From contig JANWXI010000007.1 of assembly GCA_025057415.1 (NCBI GenBank), forward strand, positions 1-36,557: a stretch of 36,557 nt of DNA. Direction: 5' to 3'. Source of the DNA: Chitinophagales bacterium (GTDB taxonomy: Bacteria > Bacteroidota > Bacteroidia > Chitinophagales > LD1). Shown in pieces: positions 1 to 7,811 of the stretch. A program made the translations under genes and the position numbers. Every line of letters begins with the position of its first letter. Within the stretch, counting starts at the first letter, position 1. The notes beneath the pieces are model-generated. The model was not told the origin of the DNA. It searched no databases and worked only from the letters and a program-made list of their open reading frames with translations.

Positions 1-401
1 GTACTATCTATATCTAAAGTGAAATTGTCGAAGTGAAGATTCTTAAAAAACCACCGGTATAATCCGGTAAATACTTTCTGATTGATAGCTTGATTAAACT
101 TGTTAAAGAAACGCTGAAAGGCCTTGTGCCCCGCCATTCTTTTAAATCCCCATAACTGCCGCATCACTTCGTCCTGACGAGTTACTTCCAGATGTTCAAA
201 CCTGTTTGCGCCACACCATACGCCGGTCATGAACTGTTTGATAAGCAGCAAAGGGGAATAACCCCTGTTGCTACCTTGTTCGGGTAACTCCAACGATTCG
301 ATACATTCATCAAACCGCATTTTTTCAAGCATTTTAATCATCATAACCATGCCTGCCCATGGAGAGATTTCTTTATCCGTAAACTCAATTTTGAAGTCCA
401 T
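1..401 (-). CDS. IS1380-type transposase, 5' part (runs off the left edge)
   Basis: Reading the minus strand from an ATG at 401 gives 133 uninterrupted codons, and the frame is still open at base 1, so the gene is cut by the window edge rather than visibly broken. The protein starts MDFKIEFTDKEISPWAGM, continues through RGYSPLLLIKQFMTGVWCG, and reaches LDIDST at the edge. DxDST is the first catalytic aspartate block of DDE transposases of the IS1380 / DDE group 1 family, and the preceding segment rich in aromatic and basic residues fits the N-terminal region of that family. A Bacteroidota-type -7 box (TAAATTTG, minus strand, 441 to 434) lies 32 bases upstream of the ATG. The family is well supported by these motifs; whether the element is intact or active cannot be judged from the N-terminal third. 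Confidence 0.82.
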   Translation of the reverse strand, partial: MDFKIEFTDKEISPWAGMVMMIKMLEKMRFDECIESLELPEQGSNRGYSPLLLIKQFMTGVWCGANRFEHLEVTRQDEVMRQLWGFKRMAGHKAFQRFFNKFNQAINQKVFTGLYRWFFKNLHFDNFTLDIDS

Positions 402-550
402 CTTGTTGTAAGATTTTCTTACGTAAAATACGACAAATTTAACAGAGCACGATGCGTTGTATCCTATTAGTTTTCAACATCTTGTATCAGATAATCTCTA
501 ATGACGGTCATTAGAAATTTGTACCGAATGACAATTTTGGGATAATTAGG
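402..550 (-). mobile_element. Putative 5' end of the IS element upstream of the transposase
   Basis: This non-coding stretch lies upstream of the minus-strand transposase. Read into the element, the minus strand begins CCTAATTATCCC at 550. IS1380-family ends such as that of ISEcp1 start with CCTA, so 550 is a candidate outer boundary; the bases just outside (551-554, atag) would then be the 4-base target duplication. The other end of the element is outside the window, so neither the inverted repeat nor the duplication can be verified. The stretch also holds a perfect palindrome (498-514). Confidence 0.3.
498..514. repeat. Perfect 8-bp-arm palindrome near the IS end
   Basis: CTAATGAC-G-GTCATTAG: two perfect 8-base arms around a single central G, about 97 bases upstream of the transposase ATG. 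A one-base centre is too tight for a good RNA hairpin, so a dimeric protein-binding site, or a site belonging to the element's end, is more natural. The function is not known. Confidence 0.55.
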
Positions 551-1201
551 ATAGCTATCTAAGGTTCTGAACGATGTGGGCGATATGGCAGTTTCAGCAC
601 GCCTCAGTTGGGTGAGGGATGCGTAGGGCGCGAGCGGAGCGAAGCGGCCGCGCCCGCACATTTGAAAAATCTAAAAAATTTTCGGGCGCGGCGGGAGCGA
701 AAGCGTACCCCGGAGCAAGCCCGACCCCGCTGCCTTGCATTGCCTGGCAGCGGGGGCACCCCATAACCTTTAAATAAGCGTTTAGCTACCTTAATAAATT
801 TACATTTCATAAATATCCCGAATAATGGGAATGTATCTCATGAAATGGGATGGTGCGGTACTCTGATGTTTTTAGCAGTTTTGTTTGCCGGGTTAATCTA
901 CTTGAACACTATGTATTGGGTGGTTGGTATACATGCGGAGTTTTGTGTGCCTGTTTAAATTGCAAAATACGATTAGTATCTGTTTGAATTATCACATTTT
1001 GTGAGTTAAAAATAAACCTGATACGCCAAACAATTTTCTTACACACCTTGTTCAAGGAACATAATTTATCCACATGGCTGCTTTTTCTGTCTTAAACGGA
1101 AACCGTGAATGTGGTGTAAACCATTGGGGCGCAAGGCTTATATCTTATTTTTTGTATTTTTTCCAAATACCAAACGCTCGTTCAAAAATTATCTTACTTT
1201 T
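551..1201. other. Intergenic region without a convincing gene
   Basis: About 650 bases lie between the transposase remnant and the promoter of the respiratory operon. The left part contains the GC-rich structured repeat (610-762). The rest (763-1201) is AT-rich. Open frames here are short, have biased composition caused by the repeat, and lack any recognisable motif. A 30-codon frame at 866-958 is too weak to call. Confidence 0.6.
610..762 (-). repeat. GC-rich structured intergenic repeat, copy 1
   Basis: On the minus strand this element reads, in order: GGGGTGCCCCCGCTG (762-748), a loop, GCAGCGGGGTCGGGCT, a variable spacer, CGCCGCGCCCG, an AT-rich loop, CGGGCGCGGC, CCGCTCGC, and finally GCATCCCTCACCC (622-610). 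It folds into two clear stems: a perfect 10-bp stem (725-734 with 746-755, 11-base loop) and a second perfect 10-bp stem (647-656 with 683-692). The same blocks recur in the same order at 30644-30777 on the plus strand, with different loop sequences, so the stems are conserved while the loops vary. This is what a dispersed, structured intergenic repeat looks like. Its function is not known to me. Confidence 0.75.
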
Positions 1202-1233
1202 TTTGGATAATTACCTATCGGCACTCATATTTG
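1202..1233 (+). promoter_or_regulatory. Promoter of the act-cox respiratory operon
   Basis: TTTG (1202-1205), exactly 20 bases, then CATATTTG (1226-1233) matches the Bacteroidota primary sigma pattern TTTG-N20-TAnnTTTG with one mismatch. Transcription would start near 1240, about 30 bases before the chosen actA ATG at 1272 and well downstream of the earlier in-frame ATG at 1074. It therefore supports the shorter actA. Confidence 0.5.
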
Positions 1234-1271
1234 CGCCGCATTTTTACAATTCCATGACAATTTGTTTCAGG

Positions 1272-2549
1272 ATGACTTCACCTCACCGCCCGTGTATCCG
1301 TACCCTTTTCGCACTTAAGTTTATACCCGTTATATTTTTCATGTTGAGCGCCTTTAACGCTACTGCTGAGATTGACAAAGCTAAGTGGAACGAGGGTAAG
1401 GCGCTTTTTAAAAGCAACTGTGCTGCTTGTCATAATCCAAAAGTTGATGGTACCGGTCCAGCTTTAATGGGAGTAACAGCCCGATGGGAGGCAGCGGGTG
1501 AATTCAAGGGAAAAACAGGAAAACAATGGCTCTACGTTTGGATAAAAAACTGGAATGATCCCGTCAATGCCGGTTACAAATACGCTATGGACATGGCAAA
1601 CAGCCGCCCCTCTGCCATGAACGTATTTGCTACATTGAAAGATGAGGATATTGACAAGATGCTCCTTTATGTTGAAAACCCTGACTTTGGAGCAGCTCCT
1701 GATGTGACAAAAATCTCAACCCCAGCCGGGGGTGAGCCACCCAAAGAGAGTGGATCTAACACCACTTTACTGATTTTTGCTCTTTTTCTGGTAGTTCTAG
1801 TAGCCATACTTATCGGCATCACCAATAAACTGGACCGTCTTGTTGCCGAGAAAAACGGAGAGGTGGTTCAGGAAAGTAAAATACCCTTCTGGAAAAGACC
1901 CAAGTGGATTACGGCTTTTGTACTGATAGGCATTGTATTAGTTGGCTACGCAGCAGTGGACTGGGGTACGCACCTCGGGCGCCAGCAAGGATATCAACCC
2001 ACACAACCTATCAAATTTTCTCATGCCCTACATGCCGGTACACATAAAATTGAGTGCCAATATTGCCACGGAAGTGCCTATAAGGGTAAACATGCCAATA
2101 TTCCTTCGGTGAATACATGCATGAATTGTCATAAAAACATTCAGAAAGGGCCCAAATATGGTACTGAGGAAATAGCTAAAATTTACGAAGCCGTGGGATG
2201 GGATTCAAAATCACAAACCTACTCCAAGACGCCAAAACCCATTGAGTGGGTGCGTATTCATAACCTACCCGATCATGTGTATTTCAATCATGCCCAACAC
2301 GTAAATGTCGGTAAAGTTCAATGCCAAACCTGCCACGGACCCATCGAAACCATGGAGGAGGTTTACCAATACTCACCGCTTTCGATGGGATGGTGTATCA
2401 ACTGCCACCGTCAAACCGAAGTGCAGTTCGCCTCCAATAACTATTACTCTGCCTATGAAAAAATCCACGAGGATCTGAAAAACAAAAAATTGAGCAAAGT
2501 AACCGTAGAGACAATAGGCGGTACAGAGTGCCAGCGTTGTCATTATTAA
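1272..2549 (+). CDS. actA: ActA, multihaem cytochrome c subunit of Alternative Complex III
   Basis: This subunit carries electrons from quinol through periplasmic haems towards the oxidase. Six CXXCH haem sites are visible: CAACH at residues 50-54 in an N-terminal monohaem cytochrome c domain, then CQYCH (262), CMNCH (283), CQTCH (351), CINCH (375) and CQRCH (420) in the C-terminal five-haem domain. The two parts are separated by two membrane segments (about 164-184 and 212-231) flanking a basic cytoplasmic loop, so both haem domains face the periplasm. The frame is open back to an ATG at 1074. I chose 1272 because it gives a normal signal peptide (residues 1 to about 33, ending FNATA) and because the predicted promoter lies at 1202-1233. 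The last haem motif sits one residue before the stop. It is first in the operon, 30 bases before actB. The five-haem core is the family hallmark; the extra N-terminal domain makes the protein larger than minimal ActA. Confidence 0.93.
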   Translation: MTSPHRPCIRTLFALKFIPVIFFMLSAFNATAEIDKAKWNEGKALFKSNCAACHNPKVDGTGPALMGVTARWEAAGEFKGKTGKQWLYVWIKNWNDPVNAGYKYAMDMANSRPSAMNVFATLKDEDIDKMLLYVENPDFGAAPDVTKISTPAGGEPPKESGSNTTLLIFALFLVVLVAILIGITNKLDRLVAEKNGEVVQESKIPFWKRPKWITAFVLIGIVLVGYAAVDWGTHLGRQQGYQPTQPIKFSHALHAGTHKIECQYCHGSAYKGKHANIPSVNTCMNCHKNIQKGPKYGTEEIAKIYEAVGWDSKSQTYSKTPKPIEWVRIHNLPDHVYFNHAQHVNVGKVQCQTCHGPIETMEEVYQYSPLSMGWCINCHRQTEVQFASNNYYSAYEKIHEDLKNKKLSKVTVETIGGTECQRCHY

Positions 2550-2579
2550 TACTTATACAAACCACCTCAATCCACATAA

Positions 2580-5500
2580 ATGAAAGCATACTGGAAAGGA
2601 ATAGAAGAGAAAGAGCAACTGGAAGGATTTACAGCTTCGGCTGATAAGGAATTCAGCGAGGAATTACCCGCCCTTCATTCTATAACCGAGCCGATTATTA
2701 ACGGCAAATCCAGCCGCAAGGATTTCCTGAAAATGCTTGGTTACAGCACCACAGCGGCTGTAATTGCGGCAAGTTGCGAAATGCCCGTGCGCAAGAGCAT
2801 CCCATATGTGTGGCGTCCGGAAGAAATTACACCGGGTATTCCCAATTTCTACGCAACTACGATGTGGCAGGGTGGAGAATATAATGCAGTTTTAGTTAAA
2901 ACCCGCGAAGGCCGCCCAATCAAAATAGAAGGCAAGAAAGATGCCCGCATCAGTAAAGGAGGAACCAGCGCCCGCGCACAGGCCAGTGTGTTGAGCTTAT
3001 ACGACGGGGCGCGTTACAAAAATCCTTTACGAAACTCAGGAAGTAGTAAACCTGAAAATATTACCTGGGAAAAAGCCGACAAAGAAATAGGGGATAAGCT
3101 AAGCTCTATCTCAGGCAAAATCGTCCTCTTTTCATCTACCATCATTTCGCCTTCTCTCTTATCACTCATCAATATATATGGTAGTAAGCTGGGTGGGAAA
3201 TTTGAGCATTTGATATACGATGCTATTTCTTACTCCGGCATCTTAGATGCCAACCAGAAAAGTTTTGGAAAGCGCTCTATCCCCTCATATAATTTTGGAG
3301 CAGCGAAAGTTATCGTAGGTATTGGTGCCGATTTTTTAGGTACATGGCTCTCTCCGGTAGAATTCAGCGCTGACTACGCCACTACCCGCAAGGTTAAGGG
3401 CTCTAAGTCAACAATGAGCCGCCACATACAAATAGAAAGTGTACCCACTATTACCGGCTTTAAGGCCGATACGCGTATTGTGGTAAAGCCATCCGATGAA
3501 CTAAATGCGGTTGTTGACTTGTACAACGTAATTGTTGCCGGCGGCTCAGCCAAAAATCCTAAAATAGCTAAGGTGGCTGAGGAATTATCTGCTGCCGCTG
3601 GTAACTCGCTCGTAGTTTGTGGCTCTAATGATGTGAACGTACAACTGCTGGTTAATGCCATTAATGCCAAGCTGGGTAACTACGGAAATACTATTTCCTG
3701 GAGTCGTACTATCAACACCAAGCAGGGCTCGGACGAGTCAATTACCAAACTGGTAAACGGTATAAACGATGGTAGCATAGGTGCGGTTCTCATCTACGAT
3801 GCTAACCCTGTTTACAACGCTCCTATACCGGGTGTTGCTGATGCGCTCAAGAAAGTATTTACCGTATCTTTTGCTAATCGGGTTGATGAAACCTCGATGA
3901 TATGCAACTATGTGCTCCCCGACAATCACTGGCTCGAAAGCTGGGGCGATGCGGAGGCAAAATCAGGCATTCTCAACACCATTCAACCCACCATTTCAAA
4001 ATTATTTGATACCCGGCCGTTTGCCGAAACACTCATGAAATGGAGTGGTATAAACGGTACGTATTACGATTATTTGCAAAACTACTGGCAAACCAATTAT
4101 TACAGTAAGCAAAATACTTATAACAGTTTCTGGGCATTTTGGGATAATGTGGTGCACGATGGAGAATTCGAATTTCCCGCAAGCGGTACTGCCAGTTACA
4201 ATCCTGCTGGTGAAACAGATGCTCTTGGAGCTGTTAGTGCCTATGCCTCATCGCTTGGCGAGTTGCAGGTAAAATTTTATGAAACAGTTGCCATTGGTGA
4301 TGGATACTGGGCTGACAACCCTTTTTTACAGGAGTTGCCTGACCCCGTTTCAAAGGTAACCTGGGACAACTACATCATCGTAAGCCCTAAATTTTACAAC
4401 GACAACGGCTATAATATTGACCCACATTTTAAAGAAAAGCGCCATGCTGTGGCTAAGCTAACCGTTAATGGTAAAACTGTAGAATTACCGGTAGTAGCTG
4501 TGCCCGGTACTGCCGAAAATACGCTGGGTGTTGCTCTTGGCTATGGACGCTCTGCCACCGAATACAATGAACTGAAAGTAGGTAAGAATGTATATCCCAT
4601 GCTTTCGTTCACAGGTAAAAACTATACCAACATCGCGAAAGCATCGCTAATAAAAACTGAAGATACCGCACAGCTTGCCATAACGCAAACACACTTCAAC
4701 ATTACACTTAAAGATCTGGGGGGTATTAAAACGCGTAAAATTGTAAAAGAAACCACCCTCCCAGAGTACATCGAAAGTGAGTTACAAGGGAAAAAATTCT
4801 GTGCCGGTAACGAGGACCGAGAGCACATTATGGAAGAGCTCGTAACTCTTTATTACGAACACGATAAGCCCGGCCACCATTGGACAATGGTAATTGACCT
4901 AAACTCATGCACAGGGTGTGGTGCTTGTGTAGTGGCTTGCAACATTGAGAACAACATACCGGTTGTGGGTAAAGACCAGGTTATTCGCGCCCGCGAAATG
5001 CACTGGCTGAGGATCGATCGCTATTTTACCGGAGAAATGGAAAACCCCGATGTAGTGTTGCAACCGATGTTATGTCAACACTGCGACAACGCTCCATGTG
5101 AAAACGTATGTCCTGTTGCCGCCACCAATCACAGCAGTGAGGGTCTTAATCAAATGGCGTACAACCGCTGTATCGGTACCCGTTATTGTGCCAATAACTG
5201 CCCTTACAAAGTGCGCAGGTTCAACTGGTACGATTATCAGGCAGCCGATGCATTTGATGCCCGCTGGCATACCTCTAACGATTGGCCCCTCAGCGAAGCA
5301 ACCTTAGCGCAACATGAGCCGTTGGCGCGCATGGTTCTCAACCCCGATGTTACGGTTCGCTCCCGTGGTGTGATGGAAAAATGTTCTTTCTGTGTTCAAC
5401 GCCTTCAGGTTGCGAAACTTGAAGCGAAAAAAGAAGGGCGCAGATTAGCCGATGGAGAGGCAACCACGGCCTGCCAAACCGCATGCGCTACCGGCTGTAT

Positions 5501-5681
5501 CACCTTTGGCGACCGCAACGATAAATCCAGCAAGGTGTACGAAGCATTTAATGACTCCAGAGCTTTTGGAGTAGTTGAGGAAATACACACCATGCCGAAT
5601 GTGCTGTACCTTACGCAAGTACGTAACCGTTCCGAGAAAAAGAAATATGAAAGGCTCGACTATTTCGGGCAGCAAGTTTGA
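2580..5681 (+). CDS. actB: ActB, molybdopterin-oxidoreductase-like iron-sulfur subunit of Alternative Complex III
   Basis: ActB of 1033 residues combines a large molybdopterin-oxidoreductase-like domain, which in this family carries no molybdenum cofactor, with a C-terminal ferredoxin-like domain. The latter shows four cysteine clusters: CTGCGACVVAC (from about residue 777), CQHCDNAPCENVCP (832), CIGTRYCANNCP (about 864) and CSFC (935) with later cysteines near CQTACATGC. This is consistent with three [4Fe-4S] centres and one [3Fe-4S]. Export uses a variant twin-arginine signal: SRKDFLKMLG with R46-K47 instead of two arginines, starting about 45 residues in, followed by a hydrophobic stretch ending AASC (Cys66), which looks like a lipidation site. 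Such variants are recognised in this Bacteroidota family. The gene follows actA by 30 bases; a 93-base gap with a hairpin separates it from actC. Confidence 0.94.
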   Translation: MKAYWKGIEEKEQLEGFTASADKEFSEELPALHSITEPIINGKSSRKDFLKMLGYSTTAAVIAASCEMPVRKSIPYVWRPEEITPGIPNFYATTMWQGGEYNAVLVKTREGRPIKIEGKKDARISKGGTSARAQASVLSLYDGARYKNPLRNSGSSKPENITWEKADKEIGDKLSSISGKIVLFSSTIISPSLLSLINIYGSKLGGKFEHLIYDAISYSGILDANQKSFGKRSIPSYNFGAAKVIVGIGADFLGTWLSPVEFSADYATTRKVKGSKSTMSRHIQIESVPTITGFKADTRIVVKPSDELNAVVDLYNVIVAGGSAKNPKIAKVAEELSAAAGNSLVVCGSNDVNVQLLVNAINAKLGNYGNTISWSRTINTKQGSDESITKLVNGINDGSIGAVLIYDANPVYNAPIPGVADALKKVFTVSFANRVDETSMICNYVLPDNHWLESWGDAEAKSGILNTIQPTISKLFDTRPFAETLMKWSGINGTYYDYLQNYWQTNYYSKQNTYNSFWAFWDNVVHDGEFEFPASGTASYNPAGETDALGAVSAYASSLGELQVKFYETVAIGDGYWADNPFLQELPDPVSKVTWDNYIIVSPKFYNDNGYNIDPHFKEKRHAVAKLTVNGKTVELPVVAVPGTAENTLGVALGYGRSATEYNELKVGKNVYPMLSFTGKNYTNIAKASLIKTEDTAQLAITQTHFNITLKDLGGIKTRKIVKETTLPEYIESELQGKKFCAGNEDREHIMEELVTLYYEHDKPGHHWTMVIDLNSCTGCGACVVACNIENNIPVVGKDQVIRAREMHWLRIDRYFTGEMENPDVVLQPMLCQHCDNAPCENVCPVAATNHSSEGLNQMAYNRCIGTRYCANNCPYKVRRFNWYDYQAADAFDARWHTSNDWPLSEATLAQHEPLARMVLNPDVTVRSRGVMEKCSFCVQRLQVAKLEAKKEGRRLADGEATTACQTACATGCITFGDRNDKSSKVYEAFNDSRAFGVVEEIHTMPNVLYLTQVRNRSEKKKYERLDYFGQQV

Positions 5682-5691
5682 TAATCAGAGC

Positions 5692-5715
5692 GGCAGATAA
5701 CAGAAGTTATTTGCC
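5692..5715 (+). other. Intercistronic hairpin between actB and actC
   Basis: GGCAGATAAC-agaa-GTTATTTGCC forms a 10-bp stem with one G-U pair and a four-base loop, eleven bases after the actB stop. There is no T-run directly after it, so it is not a standard terminator. It lies in the widest gap (93 bases) inside an operon whose other gaps are mostly 13 to 32 bases. It could stabilise the 3' end of a processed actAB message or act as a weak attenuator. Confidence 0.45.
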
Positions 5716-5774
5716 ACTACCATTGAAACAGCGTTCTTTTTAATAATATAAACTAAAAAACTACAAAACATAAA

Positions 5775-7208
5775 ATGCACGCATACGAATCTGAATTTCG
5801 GGAGCCGCTAATCAACGGGATGGATAAAAATTACACCAAGATCACCGATGATCTGGTGGCGCCAACAGAGCGCAATTCGCCCACCTGGTGGATTGCCACG
5901 TTAATTACCGGAGCCGGCACTTTGTACTTTGTCTTCTGTTTGTTCTGGACGGTGTGGTTTGGTATCGGTACCTGGGGGCTTAACAAAACCATCGGCTGGG
6001 CTTGGGACATTACCAACTTTGTGTGGTGGATCGGTATCGGACACGCCGGAACCCTCATCTCTGCCATTTTGTTGCTCTTTCGCCAGCGGTATCGCACCGG
6101 TATTAACCGCGCTGCAGAGGCCATGACCATCTTTGCAGTTATCTGTGCCGGTATGTTCCCGGTATTTCACATGGGTCGAGTGTGGGATGCCCCGTTCATT
6201 TTTCCGCTACCCAACACTCGCGGACCGCTCTGGGTAAACTTCAACTCTCCTCTTTTATGGGATGTATTTGCGATTTCTACTTACTTCTCAGTTTCTGTGC
6301 TTTTCTGGTACTCTGGGCTTATGCCTGATTTTGCAACCATCCGTGACCGTTCAAAAGGAAAACTTCGCAGATGGATTTACAATATTCTGGCATTTGGCTG
6401 GCAAGGTACTGCCAAACAATGGCAACGTTTTGAGTCGCTCGCTCTGGTACTTGCCGGCTTATCAACCCCGCTGGTACTTTCTGTACACACTATCGTATCG
6501 TTTGACTTCGCTACATCGGTTATACCCGGATGGCACACTACTATCTTCCCTCCATATTTTGTGGCTGGAGCCATCTTCTCGGGATTTGCCATGGTAGAGA
6601 CCCTCATGCTGATTACCCGAAAAGTATTTAAGTTAGAAGATTACATCACTATTAACCATATTGAGTCGATGAACAAAATTATTGTGCTTACGGGCTCAAT
6701 TGTGGGTATTGCTTACATAACCGAAATGATTATTGCCTGGTACTCGGGTTACCTGTATGAGCAATTTGCTTTTTATAACCGTGCTCTCGGCAAGTATTTT
6801 TGGGCATATGCGTGGATGATGGGCTGCAATGTTATATCACCTCAGTTATATTGGTTTAAGAGCATGCGCAGGAACGTTTACGTAACTTTCATACTTTCCA
6901 TTTTCGTGAATATCGGTATGTGGTTTGAGCGCTTTGTGATTATCGTTACTTCGCTTGCCGATGATTTTCTGGTGAGTAGTTGGGCGTATTTTTCACCAAC
7001 TTGGGTGGATTGGGGAATTTATGTGGGGTCTCTTTCTTTGTTCCTGTTCTTGTTTTTGTTGTTTGCCCGCTTCTTCCCCGTAATTGCGATTGCCGAAGTG
7101 AAGTCCATCTTCCGTACATCGTCTGAAGTGGCCAAAGCCGAGCGTGCCAAAGCGGAAGGCGCTACACACGGCGGCTTTATTTTACGGGGGGCATTTAATA
7201 AAGATTAA
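5775..7208 (+). CDS. actC: ActC, NrfD-like quinol-binding membrane subunit of Alternative Complex III
   Basis: A 477-residue polytopic protein of the NrfD/PsrC family with about ten hydrophobic segments. It opens with a soluble leader (MHAYESEFREPLINGMDKNY) and enters the membrane near WWIATLITGAGTLYF. Family-typical stretches include WWIGIGHAGTLISAILLLFR and FHMGRVWDAPFIFPLPN. In characterised Alternative Complex III, ActC carries the quinol-oxidation site next to the ActB iron-sulfur chain. The C-terminus is hydrophilic and rich in Ala, Lys and Glu. It is the third gene of the operon, 25 bases before actD. The position between actB and actD and the length are as expected; ActF is its paralogue further down. 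Confidence 0.93.
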   Translation: MHAYESEFREPLINGMDKNYTKITDDLVAPTERNSPTWWIATLITGAGTLYFVFCLFWTVWFGIGTWGLNKTIGWAWDITNFVWWIGIGHAGTLISAILLLFRQRYRTGINRAAEAMTIFAVICAGMFPVFHMGRVWDAPFIFPLPNTRGPLWVNFNSPLLWDVFAISTYFSVSVLFWYSGLMPDFATIRDRSKGKLRRWIYNILAFGWQGTAKQWQRFESLALVLAGLSTPLVLSVHTIVSFDFATSVIPGWHTTIFPPYFVAGAIFSGFAMVETLMLITRKVFKLEDYITINHIESMNKIIVLTGSIVGIAYITEMIIAWYSGYLYEQFAFYNRALGKYFWAYAWMMGCNVISPQLYWFKSMRRNVYVTFILSIFVNIGMWFERFVIIVTSLADDFLVSSWAYFSPTWVDWGIYVGSLSLFLFLFLLFARFFPVIAIAEVKSIFRTSSEVAKAERAKAEGATHGGFILRGAFNKD

Positions 7209-7233
7209 TTTGAATATAAAATAAACATCATAT

Positions 7234-7788
7234 ATGGCTGAAACGACACTTCCGAATAAATTTGTGGTGGGCTTGTGGGACCACGAAGAGGTGTATCTGC
7301 ATGCCGTGGAACACATCCGCCATAAAGGCATTGAAATATACGACAGCTTAACGCCTTTCCCGGTTCACGGGTTAGAAGATGCACTCGGGCTCAAAGAAAC
7401 ACGCCTGCACACGGCGGGTTTCATGTTTGGCGCCACAGGTGCAACGTTGGCTTTGTCTTTCATGACCTGGGTGATGACCACTAACTACCCCATCAATTTT
7501 GGAGGTAAACCTTATTGGCCGGTTCCTTCATTTATACCTATAACTTTTGAAATGACGGTATTGTTTGCTGCCTGGGGCATGACCCTTACGTATTTAGTGC
7601 GCAACAAATTATGGCCGGGCCGTGTACCGCGTATTTATGATAAACGCACGACTGACGACAGATTTGCCCTTGTATTCAACGCTGAAAACTTGAATGAAGC
7701 GCAAATTGCAGAGCTGAAGGAAGTATGCCGGAAGGAAGGAGCCGTAGAAGTTAAAGACAGAGTTTTTACCCCTGATGAACAACTTTAA
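7234..7788 (+). CDS. actD: ActD, DUF3341 membrane subunit of Alternative Complex III
   Basis: A 184-residue protein of the DUF3341 family. Residues 1-65 form a soluble ferredoxin-like-fold region (FVVGLWDHEEVYLHAVEHIR, then the conserved DSLTPFPVHGLEDALGL). Two membrane helices follow (about HTAGFMFGATGATLALSFMT and ITFEMTVLFAAWGMTLTYLV). The tail, containing RTTDDRFALVF and an acidic and basic C-terminus, is soluble. The family is known as the small ActD subunit of Alternative Complex III. It contains no cofactor-binding motif and probably has a structural role beside ActC. Spacing is 25 bases from actC and 23 bases to actE, so it is co-transcribed. Confidence 0.92.
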   Translation: MAETTLPNKFVVGLWDHEEVYLHAVEHIRHKGIEIYDSLTPFPVHGLEDALGLKETRLHTAGFMFGATGATLALSFMTWVMTTNYPINFGGKPYWPVPSFIPITFEMTVLFAAWGMTLTYLVRNKLWPGRVPRIYDKRTTDDRFALVFNAENLNEAQIAELKEVCRKEGAVEVKDRVFTPDEQL

Positions 7789-7811
7789 AAACTGAAACAT
7801 ACGTTATACCA

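Noticed and set aside
467-810. Minus-strand open frames rich in Arg, Pro and Ala
   Set aside because: They read through the GC-rich structured repeat; their composition comes from the hairpins and they have no family signature.
866-958. 30-codon open frame upstream of the respiratory operon
   Set aside because: It is too short, has no recognisable motif, and no promoter or ribosome site decides in its favour.
1074-1271. N-terminal extension of actA starting at the ATG 1074
   Set aside because: The extension has no cytochrome or signal features, lies upstream of the predicted promoter at 1202-1233, and would place a hydrophobic stretch before the real signal peptide. The ATG at 1272 gives a normal signal peptide.
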